DNA of 64,000 nucleotides from Rhizobium sp. P32RR-XVIII (GCF_012641395.1 NZ_JABAIH010000012.1:1-64000), one strand, 5' to 3'; numbered from the stretch's first letter, positions 1-7,195 are shown. Notes: generated from the letters alone by a model not told the origin. Made by a program: numbers and translations.

Positions 1-78
1 AACGACCAGCCTCGAAAATGCCTCGGCTATAAAACACCAGCCGAAGTGTTCATGGCGCATTTGCACGAAGAGGTCTGA
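1..78 (+). mobile_element. IS30-family transposase, C-terminal end only (cut by window edge)
   Basis: Frame 1 is open from the first base to a TGA at 76-78 and reads NDQPRKCLGYKTPAEVF followed by nine more residues. This matches the extreme C terminus of IS30-family transposases, where an NxRPRKxLGYKTPxEVF stretch closes the integrase-like catalytic domain. The remainder lies outside the window, so I cannot say whether the element is intact. I found no certain terminal inverted repeat or target duplication in the following 120 bases. Confidence 0.75.
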
Positions 79-200
79 TCCCCTACCCTGCAAAACAGGC
101 ATGATGCACTTGGGTGAGCTTCTCCAAACAGACGACCGCCCTTGCCTTCGACGAAGCTTCCTCAATCTACAACCGGCAGACGCCCACATCGGAGATTCTC

Positions 201-509
201 TTGCCCTGGATCGCTTACATCGTTCACTTCATCGCCGCTGCGTTCATGACCAACGGTATTCCGCATTTCGTTGCCGGCGTTAGCGGCCGGCCGTTTCGCA
301 CGCCGTTCGTCCGGATGAGCAGCTCCAGCCTCAGTTCGCCCGAGACCAACGTCATCTGGGGCTGGCTCAACTTCCTCATCGCCTTTCTGCTCTTTGCCAA
401 TATCGGGCCGCTCTACATCGGAACGCTCGGCGACACGATCTTCCTCGCCGCAGGCGTACTCGTCACCGGCGTGTTGCTTGCCCGCATCTTTGCCGGCGAT
501 GCAGGTTGA
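201..509 (+). CDS. small integral membrane protein, function unknown
   Basis: A 102-residue hydrophobic protein with about three membrane segments: an N-terminal one through IVHFIAAAFMTNGIPHF, a middle one WGWLNFLIAFLLF, and a C-terminal one FLAAGVLVTGVLLARIF. The segment NGIPHFVAGVSGRPF resembles a conserved loop of small rhizobial membrane proteins of unknown role. I chose the TTG at 201 because GGAG lies at 191-194, six bases upstream; the frame is also open from a GTG at 114, but that extension is polar and looks like read-through of the insertion-element border. It ends two bases before the first HxlR operator. No function is assigned. Confidence 0.6.
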   Translation: MPWIAYIVHFIAAAFMTNGIPHFVAGVSGRPFRTPFVRMSSSSLSSPETNVIWGWLNFLIAFLLFANIGPLYIGTLGDTIFLAAGVLVTGVLLARIFAGDAG

Positions 510-510
510 G

Positions 511-537
511 AAGATACTTGCATGATGCAAGTATCTT
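511..537. promoter_or_regulatory. 27-bp perfect palindrome, candidate HxlR operator 1
   Basis: AAGATACTTGCAT (511-523), one central base, and its exact reverse complement (525-537). The right half is followed by a TATAAT hexamer at 539-544, and TTGCAT at 518-523 inside the palindrome sits 15 bases before it, like a -35 element. It lies directly upstream of the HxlR-type gene, so autoregulation is the natural inference. Confidence 0.6.
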
Positions 538-545
538 CTATAATG

Positions 546-560
546 ACTTGCATCATGCAA
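546..560. promoter_or_regulatory. second, shorter palindrome, candidate HxlR operator 2
   Basis: ACTTGCAT C ATGCAA repeats the core of the upstream palindrome (TTGCAT-N-ATGCAA). Its centre (554) is exactly 30 bases from the centre of operator 1 (524), about three helical turns, so two dimers would bind the same DNA face. It covers the probable transcription start and overlaps the favoured ATG at 555. Confidence 0.5.
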
Positions 561-1061
561 CGGACAAGTTTTGCCAGTTTCAAATGCCCGGCGGCGCGCG
601 CTCTCGATAGCGTCGGCGACTGGTGGAGCATCATGATCCTGCGGGATGCGTTTCAAGGGCTGACGCGCTTCGACGAGTTCCAGAAGAGCCTCGGCGTTGC
701 CCCGAACATCCTGACCCGCCGGCTGGCGCATCTGGTTGAGGAAGGCATCTTCGAGAAGCGGCTCTACAGTGAGCGCCCCGCTCGCCATGAATATGTGCTG
801 ACCGACAAGGGCCGGGACTTCTTCCCGGTTCTGATGGCGCTCTTTTCGTGGGGCCGCCGCCATGTGCCTGAGGACGACCTTGCCTTTCTCCTTGGCAATG
901 CAGCGTCCGGCACGGAACGGCACACCAAGCTGGTCGACGCCGAGACCGGCGAAGAACTTACTCCCAAAAATACCTGCCTGCTTCCCGGCCCGGCGGCCGA
1001 GGAAAGCGACCGCGAACGCATTGCGCGCGTCAGGGCCTGGTATCTCGGCATTGATGCCTAA
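555..1061 (+). CDS. HxlR-family winged-helix transcriptional regulator
   Basis: Small DNA-binding regulator of the HxlR (DUF24) family. The N-terminal stretch FKCPAARALDSVGDWWSIMI is the family signature, including the conserved cysteine that in studied members senses electrophiles or oxidants. The winged helix continues through GLTRFDEFQKSLGVAPNILT, HLVEEGIFEKRLY and the wing YVLTDKGRDFFPVL. I prefer ATG 555 (168 residues) because the family signature starts just after it and the TATAAT at 539-544 would place transcription near 551; in-frame ATGs at 522 and 525 lie inside operator 1. The transcript would then be almost leaderless. It is followed after 14 bases by the fabF-like gene, suggesting one autoregulated operon. 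Confidence 0.85.
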   Translation: MQRTSFASFKCPAARALDSVGDWWSIMILRDAFQGLTRFDEFQKSLGVAPNILTRRLAHLVEEGIFEKRLYSERPARHEYVLTDKGRDFFPVLMALFSWGRRHVPEDDLAFLLGNAASGTERHTKLVDAETGEELTPKNTCLLPGPAAEESDRERIARVRAWYLGIDA

Positions 1062-1075
1062 GAAGGAAAGAGAGC

Positions 1076-2275
1076 ATGGATCGGATCGTCGTGACCGGCA
1101 TGGGACTGGTGTCGCCGCTTGGCGCGGGCGTTGAAACCGCCTGGCAGCGGCTGCTTGCTGGCGGTTCGGGGCTGCGGGTTCTGCCCGACGATATCGTCGG
1201 CGAGCTGCCGGCCAAGGTTGGCGGCGTCGTGCCGTCTGCTGCCGAGGACGCCGAGGCCGGATTCGATCCGGACCGCTACATTCCGCCCAAGGATCAGAAG
1301 AAGATGGACCGCTTCATCCAGTTCGCGATGGGCGCAACGGAAGAAGCCGTCCGCCGGGCCGGATGGATGCCGCAGGATACGGTCTCGCGTGAGCGTACCG
1401 CGACCATCATCGCCTCAGGCGTCGGCGGCTTTCCGGCGATCACCGATGCGGTCCGCACGGCCGAAACGCGCGGCGTTCGGCGGCTGTCGCCCTTCATCGT
1501 CCCCTCGTTCCTCGTCAACCTCGCAGCCGGCCAGGTCAGCATCCGTTACGGCTTCAAGGGTCCGCTCGGCGCGCCCGTGACCGCCTGTGCCGCGAGCGTC
1601 CAGGCGATCGGAGACGCGGCCCGGCTGATACGATCGGGCGAAGCCGATGTGGCGATCTGCGGCGGTGCCGAGGCCTGTATCGACAAGGTGAGCCTTGGCG
1701 GCTTCGCGGCGGCACGGGCGCTCTCGACCGGCTTCAACGACAGGCCGGAACTTGCGTCGCGCCCGTTTGATACCGCCCGCGACGGCTTCGTGATGGGCGA
1801 AGGGGCCGGCATCCTCGTCATCGAGACCCTGGAACACGCCCTCGCCCGCGGCGCAACGCCGCTCGCCGAGCTTGTCGGCTACGGCACGGCGGCTGACGCA
1901 TACCACATGACGGCAGGCCCGGAGGACGGCGACGGGGCGCGCCGCGCAATGGAGGCGGCAATCCGGCAGGCCAGAATAGCGCCTTCGGAGATCAAGCATC
2001 TCAATGCGCACGCGACCTCCACGCCTGTCGGCGACCGCGGGGAGATGGCGGCCATCGGCACGGTCTTCGGCCGCAATGGCGAGATTGCGATCAGCGCCAC
2101 GAAATCCGCGACCGGCCATCTGCTGGGCGCGGCCGGTGGGCTCGAGGCGATATTCACGATCCTTGCGCTGCGCGACCAGGTCATGCCGCCGACACGCAAT
2201 CTCGAGGAAGCGGACCCCGCCGCCGAAGGGCTCGACATCGTCGGCAAGACGGCGCGCAAGCTTGCCGGGGAATAG
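1076..2275 (+). CDS. fabF: 3-oxoacyl-ACP synthase II (FabF paralogue), C terminus cut off by an in-frame TAG
   Basis: Condensing enzyme that extends acyl-ACP with malonyl-ACP in fatty-acid synthesis. The thiolase fold is nearly complete: catalytic Cys171 in TACAAS, His312 in NAHATSTPVGD, Lys343, and His348 in TGHLLGAAG. The reading frame stops at TAG 2273-2275 after 399 residues, while the next 21 codons in the same frame encode the expected family C terminus including NGFGFGGVN, the glycine-rich loop beside the active site. Restoring one codon would give 421 residues, the usual FabF length. As it stands the product lacks a conserved active-site loop and is probably inactive. It follows the HxlR gene by 14 bases with AAGGAAAGAG as ribosome site. 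It is likely a paralogue of the main fab-cluster enzyme, which is not in this window. Confidence 0.9.
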   Translation: MDRIVVTGMGLVSPLGAGVETAWQRLLAGGSGLRVLPDDIVGELPAKVGGVVPSAAEDAEAGFDPDRYIPPKDQKKMDRFIQFAMGATEEAVRRAGWMPQDTVSRERTATIIASGVGGFPAITDAVRTAETRGVRRLSPFIVPSFLVNLAAGQVSIRYGFKGPLGAPVTACAASVQAIGDAARLIRSGEADVAICGGAEACIDKVSLGGFAAARALSTGFNDRPELASRPFDTARDGFVMGEGAGILVIETLEHALARGATPLAELVGYGTAADAYHMTAGPEDGDGARRAMEAAIRQARIAPSEIKHLNAHATSTPVGDRGEMAAIGTVFGRNGEIAISATKSATGHLLGAAGGLEAIFTILALRDQVMPPTRNLEEADPAAEGLDIVGKTARKLAGE

Positions 2276-2341
2276 GCGATCAGCAACGGCTTCGGCTTCG
2301 GCGGCGTCAATGCCAGCGCCCTCTTCCGGCGCTGGAACTGA
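2276..2341 (+). pseudogene. orphaned FabF C terminus downstream of the amber codon
   Basis: Twenty-one sense codons in the fabF frame, beginning AISNGFGFGGVNAS and ending in TGA at 2339-2341. This is the strongly conserved FabF tail. The simplest history is a one-base change of a TAC or TAT tyrosine codon to TAG, since family members often have Tyr before AISNGFGFGG. No ribosome-binding site or start codon would allow separate translation. Confidence 0.8.
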
Positions 2342-2445
2342 GGCTCCAGAGACCGGCGGCAGCTGGTGAGAAAAGCACCGGCTGCGGCACTTTCCAATTC
2401 CCGCAAATGCCCTACACTCCGCTCTATATGGCCGGAGATTAATCC

Positions 2446-2874
2446 ATGCGCGCTTTATCCGCAGTGCTTCTTCTGTGTGCCGCATTCGTCATCTCTTCCA
2501 TGCCTGCGCGAGCCGAAGATCCGCTCGAAACGACGCGCCATGTCATCGAGGATCAGATCACGGCGTTCCTGAAGGACGATGCCGATACCGCCTATTCCTT
2601 TGCAGCGCCCGGCATCAAGGCGATGTATCCGGACAAGACCACCTTCTTTGCGATGGTGAAGAAGAGCTACGAGCCGGTCTATCATCCCGGCAACTATGCC
2701 TTCGGCCGCAGCAGGTCGATCGCCGGTGGGGCGACGATCTATCATGAGGTGCTGATATCGGGCCGCGACGGCAAGGACTGGACGGCGATCTACCAGATGA
2801 CCCGGCAGCCCGACGGCAGTTACAAGATCAACGGCGTGCAGATCATGCCGAATACAGACAGCAAAGGTATCTGA
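2446..2874 (+). CDS. secreted DUF4864-like protein
   Basis: A 142-residue exported protein. The first 23 residues are a clear signal peptide (hydrophobic MRALSAVLLLCAAFVISS, cleavage after PARA). The mature part begins with a helix HVIEDQITAFLKDDADTAYS followed by a curved sheet region typical of the NTF2-like DUF4864 family of alphaproteobacteria (FAAPGIKAMYPDKTTFFAMV, then YKINGVQIMP). Start chosen at ATG 2446, preceded by GGAGATTAATCC. The gene stands alone; it converges with tgt, whose stop is four bases away. No biochemical function is known for the family. Confidence 0.75.
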   Translation: MRALSAVLLLCAAFVISSMPARAEDPLETTRHVIEDQITAFLKDDADTAYSFAAPGIKAMYPDKTTFFAMVKKSYEPVYHPGNYAFGRSRSIAGGATIYHEVLISGRDGKDWTAIYQMTRQPDGSYKINGVQIMPNTDSKGI

Positions 2875-2877
2875 GCC

Positions 2878-4008
2878 TCAGGCCGGCTCGAGATCACCCC
2901 TCGCCCATTCTTCCTGGGTTTCCGCCATGAAGTCGGCAAAGCGGCGTTCGGCGATCGCCTTGCGGATGCCCTGCATCAGCTCCTGATAGTAAGCAAGATT
3001 GTGCCAGGACAAGAGCATGCCGCCCAGCGCTTCGTTGGCGCGAACGAGATGGTGCAGATAGGCGCGGGAATAGTCGCGTGACGCCGGGCAGCTAGACTGC
3101 TCGTCCAGCGGACGCATGTCCTCGGCGTGGCGGGCGTTGCGGATATTGACCTTGCCGCGACGGGTGAAGGCCAGGCCATGGCGGCCGGAACGGGTCGGCA
3201 TGACGCAGTCGAACATGTCGATGCCGCGGGCGACCGATTTCAGGATATCGTCCGGTGTGCCGACGCCCATCAGGTAACGCGGCTTCTCGCCCGGCAGCAC
3301 AGGCAGCGTTTCCTCGAGCATCTTCAGCATGACGTCCTGCGGCTCGCCAACCGCGAGGCCGCCGATCGCGTAGCCCTTGAGGTCAAGCTGGGTCAGCGCT
3401 TCGGCCGAGCGGATGCGAAGTGCCGGGATGTCGCCGCCCTGCACGATGCCGAACATCGCCTTGCCCGGCTGCTTGCCGAAGGCGTCCTTGCAGCGTTCGG
3501 CCCAGCGCAGTGACAACTCCATCGCGCGCTCGATTTCACGCGGCTCGGCTGGGAGCGCGACGCATTCGTCAAGCTGCATCTGAATGTCGGAGCCGAGCAG
3601 GCCCTGGATCTCGATCGATCGCTCCGGCGACATATGGTGCAGGCTGCCGTCGACATGCGATTTGAAGGTGACGCCCTGCTCGTCGAGCTTGCGCAGCCCT
3701 GCGAGAGACATGACCTGGAAACCACCGGAATCCGTCAGGATCGGATGTTCCCAGCGGATCAGCTTGTGCAGGCCACCAAGGCGCGCGACGCGCTCAGCCG
3801 TCGGGCGCAGCATCAGATGATAGGTATTGCCGAGGATGATATCGGCGCCGGTCTCGCGGACCTGATCGAGATACATCGCCTTGACCGTGCCGACGGTGCC
3901 GACCGGCATGAATGCCGGTGTCTGGATCGTGCCGCGCGGCATGGAAATTTCGCCGAGGCGCGCACCGGTATCTGTCTTCTTGAGCGTGAACTGGAAATTC
4001 TCGGTCAT
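2878..4008 (-). CDS. tgt: queuine tRNA-ribosyltransferase (tRNA-guanine transglycosylase)
   Basis: Exchanges guanine-34 for preQ1 in GUN-anticodon tRNAs, the first tRNA-bound step of queuosine synthesis. The 376-residue TIM barrel shows Asp93 in TDSGGFQ (general acid/base), nucleophile Asp267 in DMFDCVMPTRSGRHG, and the substrate loop GGLAVGE. The zinc site is unusual: the family CxCxxC reads S305-S-C307-P-A-S310, so only one of three cysteines remains, while His336 (WHNLAYY) is kept. Its ATG overlaps the stop of queA by four bases, indicating translational coupling with the next pathway step. Confidence 0.95.
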   Translation of the reverse strand: MTENFQFTLKKTDTGARLGEISMPRGTIQTPAFMPVGTVGTVKAMYLDQVRETGADIILGNTYHLMLRPTAERVARLGGLHKLIRWEHPILTDSGGFQVMSLAGLRKLDEQGVTFKSHVDGSLHHMSPERSIEIQGLLGSDIQMQLDECVALPAEPREIERAMELSLRWAERCKDAFGKQPGKAMFGIVQGGDIPALRIRSAEALTQLDLKGYAIGGLAVGEPQDVMLKMLEETLPVLPGEKPRYLMGVGTPDDILKSVARGIDMFDCVMPTRSGRHGLAFTRRGKVNIRNARHAEDMRPLDEQSSCPASRDYSRAYLHHLVRANEALGGMLLSWHNLAYYQELMQGIRKAIAERRFADFMAETQEEWARGDLEPA

Positions 4009-5090
4009 TGGTCTTTCCGGAAAAGAAGGCTCGCGTCGCCATAGGAGTAGAAGCGATAGCCTGTCGAAATGGCGTGCTTATAGGCTGCCTGCATGGTCTC
4101 GAAGCCTGCAAAGGCGGAAACCAGCATGAAGAGCGTCGAACGCGGCAGATGAAAATTGGTCATCAGGATGTCGACCGCCTTGAAGCGGTAGCCGGGTGTG
4201 ATGAAGATGCCGGTGGCGCCCGCCCAGGTTTTGATTTCGCCATCGTCCCCGGCCGCACTTTCGATCAGCCGCAGCGAGGTCGTGCCGACGCAGACGATGC
4301 GCCCGCCCCTCGCCCTGACGGCGTTGAGCTTTGCGGCCGTTTCGGCGCTGACATAGCCGCTTTCGAGATGCATCTTGTGGTCGTCGGTGTCGTCGGCCTT
4401 GACTGGCAGGAAGGTGCCGGCGCCGACATGCAGTGTCACGAAATGACGTTCGATCCCAACCTTATCCAGCGCTTCGAAGAGCCGGGGAGTGAAATGCAGG
4501 CCGGCGGTGGGGGCTGCGACGGCACCCTCGTCGCGGGCGTAGATCGTCTGGTAATCGGTGCGGTCGCGCTCGTCTTCCGCGCGCTTTGCGGCGATATAGG
4601 GCGGTAGCGGAATATGGCCGACGGCGGCGATCGCCTCGTCCAGTGCCGGGCCCGACAGATCGAAGGCAAGCGTAACTTCACCCCCCTCGCCCTTCTCCTC
4701 GACGGTCGCATCGAGCTGGCCGAGGAAGCAGCTTTCGCCGCTGTGGCCGAAGGCGATGCGGTCGCCGATCTTGATACGCTTGCCGGGCTTGGCAAAGGCC
4801 TTCCAGCGGCTGGTGCCGATGCGCATATGCAATGTCGCGGAGACCTGCTGGCCGGGCGCGCCTTCGCGATAACGAATGCCCTCGAGCTGGGCCGGAATAA
4901 CCTTCGTATCGTTGAAGACAAGCGCATCCCCTGCCCGCAGGAACGAGGGAAGCTGGCTGACAATATGGTCGCTGAACATGGTTTCGGCATGCGGATCGAC
5001 GACGAGCAGGCGCGCGCTGTCGCGCGGCTCGGCCGGCCGTAGGGCGATCCGTTCATCCGGCAGTTCGAAATCAAAAAGGTCTACACGCAT
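4005..5090 (-). CDS. queA: S-adenosylmethionine:tRNA ribosyltransferase-isomerase
   Basis: Transfers and isomerises ribose from S-adenosylmethionine to preQ1-tRNA, making epoxyqueuosine. Family blocks are present in order: FNDTKVIPA near residue 60, YQTIYARDEGAVAAPTAGLH, HVGAGTF, TNFHLPRSTLFMLVSAFAG and YRFYSYGDA at the end. I start at ATG 5090 (361 residues), giving MRVDLFDFELPDE, the usual start; a longer frame to 5159 would run through a hairpin (5112-5146) and is not supported. It overlaps tgt by four bases and follows the cyclophilin genes on the same strand. Confidence 0.95.
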   Translation of the reverse strand: MRVDLFDFELPDERIALRPAEPRDSARLLVVDPHAETMFSDHIVSQLPSFLRAGDALVFNDTKVIPAQLEGIRYREGAPGQQVSATLHMRIGTSRWKAFAKPGKRIKIGDRIAFGHSGESCFLGQLDATVEEKGEGGEVTLAFDLSGPALDEAIAAVGHIPLPPYIAAKRAEDERDRTDYQTIYARDEGAVAAPTAGLHFTPRLFEALDKVGIERHFVTLHVGAGTFLPVKADDTDDHKMHLESGYVSAETAAKLNAVRARGGRIVCVGTTSLRLIESAAGDDGEIKTWAGATGIFITPGYRFKAVDILMTNFHLPRSTLFMLVSAFAGFETMQAAYKHAISTGYRFYSYGDASLLFRKDQ

Positions 5091-5111
5091 CAGGCACTTC
5101 CAGGCAAAGCG

Positions 5112-5146
5112 AAACCCGCCCCACGCTTTCACGCAAGGGCGGGTTT
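5112..5146 (-). terminator. hairpin between cyclophilin and queA, weak terminator or attenuator
   Basis: AAACCCGCC (5112-5120) pairs perfectly with GGCGGGTTT (5138-5146) around a 17-base loop. It lies 16 bases after the cyclophilin stop. On the minus strand only the stem's own TTT follows, so termination would be partial; some read-through into queA is likely. Confidence 0.5.
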
Positions 5147-5161
5147 CAGCAGAAATCACAA

Positions 5162-5671
5162 TCAGACGTCGGCGGCAACCCGCATGGAGACGATGGAGTC
5201 CGGATCACTGACCGGTTCGCCCTTCTTGATCGCGTCGACGACGTCCATGCCTTCGATGACCTGGCCCCAGACGGAATACTGCTTGTTCAACCACGGCGCA
5301 TCGGTGAAGCAGATGAAGAACTGGCTGTTTGCCGAGTTCGGGTTCTGCGACCGGGCCATGGAGCAAGTGCCGCGGACGTGCGACGTTGCGGAGAACTCAG
5401 CCTTGAGGTCCGGCTTCGACGAGCCGCCCATGCCGGCGCGGTTCGGGTTAAAGTTCTCGCCGCCTTTCTTGCCATATTGCACGTCGCCGGTCTGTGCCAT
5501 GAAATCGGCAATCACGCGGTGAAAGACCACGCCGTCGTAAGCGTTCTCGCGGGAAAGCTCCTTGATGCGCGCCACGTGTTCCGGTGCCACCTGCGGCAAA
5601 AGCTGAATGACCACCTTACCCTTGGTGGTTTCCAGGATCACGGTGTTTTCCGGATCTTTGATTTCGGCCAT
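5162..5671 (-). CDS. ppiB: peptidyl-prolyl cis-trans isomerase, cytoplasmic cyclophilin
   Basis: A 169-residue cyclophilin that isomerises Xaa-Pro bonds. It shows FHRVIADFMAQTGD, ARSQNPNSANSQFFI and YSVWGQVIEGMDVVD, the conserved blocks of the fold. No signal peptide is visible when started at ATG 5671 (MAEIKDPENTVILET), consistent with a cytoplasmic enzyme; an upstream in-frame ATG at 5782 lies inside the preceding gene. It follows the exported paralogue by 25 bases, so the pair is likely one transcript and probably arose by tandem duplication. Confidence 0.92.
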   Translation of the reverse strand: MAEIKDPENTVILETTKGKVVIQLLPQVAPEHVARIKELSRENAYDGVVFHRVIADFMAQTGDVQYGKKGGENFNPNRAGMGGSSKPDLKAEFSATSHVRGTCSMARSQNPNSANSQFFICFTDAPWLNKQYSVWGQVIEGMDVVDAIKKGEPVSDPDSIVSMRVAADV

Positions 5672-5696
5672 TCTTACTCTCCTCGTTTTCTTGGAA

Positions 5697-6266
5697 TTAC
5701 TTGCCGACCGTGACTTTGACCATGCGATCGGGATCCTTGACTTCGCCGTTCTGGCCTTCCCCTCGCTTGATCTTGTCGACATTCTCCATGCCGGAGACGA
5801 CCTTTCCGACGACCGTGTACTGGCCGTTCAGGAACGAACCATCAGCGAACATAATGAAGAATTGCGAATTTGCTGAATTAGGATCCTGGGCACGCGCCAT
5901 GCCGACCGTGCCGCGTACGAACGGCGTCTTGGAGAACTCGGCCGGTATGTCCGGCATATCGGAGCCGCCGGTGCCTGCCAGGCTCGGATCGTAACCCTTG
6001 GCCATGTTGCCGTACTGCACGTCGCCGGTCTGCGCCATGAAGCCGTCGATCACGCGGTGAAAGGCGACATTGTCATAGGCACCCTTTTTCGCCAGCGCTT
6101 CGATCTGGGCGACGTGCTTGGGAGCGACATCGGGCAGGAGCTGGATCACGACCGGACCATCCTTGAGCTGGATCGTCAAAGTGTGATCAGCCGACTGGGC
6201 AAAAGCGCTACCCACGAAGGACGCGAGGCAAAGCACGCCGGCAAATGCGATAGAAAAGAGTTTCAT
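5697..6266 (-). CDS. ppiA: peptidyl-prolyl cis-trans isomerase, exported cyclophilin
   Basis: A 189-residue cyclophilin with a signal peptide (MKLFSIAFAGVLCLASFVGSAF-A, cleavage near residue 23), so it acts in the periplasm. Core motifs FHRVIDGFMAQTGD and ARAQDPNSANSQFFI match the neighbouring cytoplasmic paralogue closely. It lies 27 bases after coaD and 25 before ppiB on the same strand. A coaD-ppiA-ppiB-queA-tgt order would make one long housekeeping operon, with the hairpin before queA as a partial stop. Confidence 0.92.
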   Translation of the reverse strand: MKLFSIAFAGVLCLASFVGSAFAQSADHTLTIQLKDGPVVIQLLPDVAPKHVAQIEALAKKGAYDNVAFHRVIDGFMAQTGDVQYGNMAKGYDPSLAGTGGSDMPDIPAEFSKTPFVRGTVGMARAQDPNSANSQFFIMFADGSFLNGQYTVVGKVVSGMENVDKIKRGEGQNGEVKDPDRMVKVTVGK

Positions 6267-6293
6267 GTGAGCTCCGTTGCGGCGGAAAACGCC

Positions 6294-6788
6294 TCAAGAT
6301 TTGCGCTTGGATTGAAGGGCCTTCAAAACGGCAGCCGGCACAAAGGCGCTGACATCGCCGCCCATGGCCGCGATTTGACGCACCAATGTGGCGGTTATAG
6401 GCCGCGAGGCCGTGCCTGCCGGCAGAAAGATGGTCTGGACGTCCGGTGCCATCTGACGGTTCATGCCCGCCATCTGCATTTCATAGTCGAGGTCGGTACC
6501 ATCGCGAAGGCCGCGAATGAGCAGCGTCGCGCCGTGCGCCCGCGCCGCATCCACGACCAGGTTGTCAAAGGAAACGACCGAGATGCTGCCGCTCCGCTGC
6601 GGCAAGGCCTCGGCGATAGCGTTGCGGATCAGCTCCGCCTTCTCCTCGAAGGAAAAAAGCGGCGCCTTGCCGGGATGGATGCCGATTGCGACGACAACTC
6701 GTTCTGCAACGTTCAGCGCCTGGACGAGCACATCCAGATGTCCGTTGGTGATCGGGTCGAAGGACCCCGGGTAAAAAGCTGTCGTCAT
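6294..6788 (-). CDS. coaD: phosphopantetheine adenylyltransferase
   Basis: Adenylates 4'-phosphopantetheine to dephospho-CoA, the fourth step of coenzyme A synthesis. The nucleotidyltransferase signature FYPGSFDPITNGHLD opens the protein (the TxGH motif), and the C-terminal block RPITATLVRQIAAMGGD corresponds to the family ISSTxVR loop. Length is 164 residues from ATG 6788, normal for the family; an upstream in-frame ATG at 6842 gives an unconserved extension. It is the first gene of the minus-strand run towards tgt. Confidence 0.95.
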   Translation of the reverse strand: MTTAFYPGSFDPITNGHLDVLVQALNVAERVVVAIGIHPGKAPLFSFEEKAELIRNAIAEALPQRSGSISVVSFDNLVVDAARAHGATLLIRGLRDGTDLDYEMQMAGMNRQMAPDVQTIFLPAGTASRPITATLVRQIAAMGGDVSAFVPAAVLKALQSKRKS

Positions 6789-6844
6789 AGGACCCGACCG
6801 TTTCGTTCGAGGCCTTTTGTCATGGATACCCGCGTCCCGCAAGT

Positions 6845-6895
6845 CATTCAGCCGGCTGAACGCCGGATGAATGCAGTGTTCAACGCCGTTTCAGA
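6845..6895. repeat. palindromic 40-bp repeat, copy 1 (with overlapping hairpin)
   Basis: Positions 6856-6895 match 7123-7162 at 30 of 40 aligned bases, sharing CTGAACGCC, GATGAATG, TTCAA and TTCAGA blocks with equal spacing. The first copy also overlaps a hairpin: CATTCA (6845-6850) and CCGG (6852-6855) pair with CCGG (6863-6866) and TGAATG (6868-6873). The two copies flank a 50-codon frame. It lies in the coaD upstream region. Confidence 0.5.
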
Positions 6896-6955
6896 TGCAA
6901 CCTGCACAATCGGAAACATCAACGCCAAGCCGGGCGTTACTCGAAAGATGATGAC

Positions 6956-7108
6956 ATGCTGATTTTGATCGTTGCCCTCGCCGTCGTTCTCTCCCTGCTT
7001 GCAGAGGTGGCCTGGGCGTATATGCAGGACCGTCGCGCGGCGGGCTGGGTGCGCGCCGAAGTGAGGGAGCACCATGTCATCATGCGGAAGCTCGGCAGAA
7101 TGCGTTGA
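6956..7108 (+). CDS. possible 50-residue membrane protein
   Basis: An ATG-to-TGA frame of 50 codons: a strongly hydrophobic N terminus (MLILIVALAVVLSLLAEVAWA) followed by a basic amphipathic tail (YMQDRRAAGWVRAEV, then HHVIMRKLGRMR). The positive-inside layout suits a single-pass membrane peptide with a cytoplasmic tail. The only ribosome-site candidate is a weak GAAAG about seven bases upstream. It sits between the two copies of a 40-bp repeat. I do not recognise a family, and it could be non-coding. Confidence 0.35.
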   Translation: MLILIVALAVVLSLLAEVAWAYMQDRRAAGWVRAEVREHHVIMRKLGRMR

Positions 7109-7122
7109 GCCAGGCAGCGAAT

Positions 7123-7162
7123 CTGAACGCCAGATGAATGAGGCATTCAAGATGGCTTCAGA
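7123..7162. repeat. palindromic 40-bp repeat, copy 2
   Basis: This copy folds on itself: CTGAA with TTCAG at the ends, GCCA with TGGC inside, and TGAATG-AGG-CATTCA at the tip. It matches copy 1 at 6856-6895 in 30 of 40 positions without gaps. It ends 33 bases before the EcfG-type promoter of the small-gene pair. Confidence 0.5.
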
Positions 7163-7195
7163 CCTTGCTTGGTAAACGACCGGTCAACATCCGCT

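Noticed and set aside
34..120. Possible terminal inverted repeat of the IS30-type element
   Set aside because: Only one end is in the window and I could not match any arm with confidence.
162..923. Long minus-strand open frame of 253 codons across the membrane-protein and HxlR genes
   Set aside because: It lies antisense to two genes with clear family features and its translation is rich in Arg, Ala and Glu with no recognisable motif, as expected for the shadow of high-GC genes.
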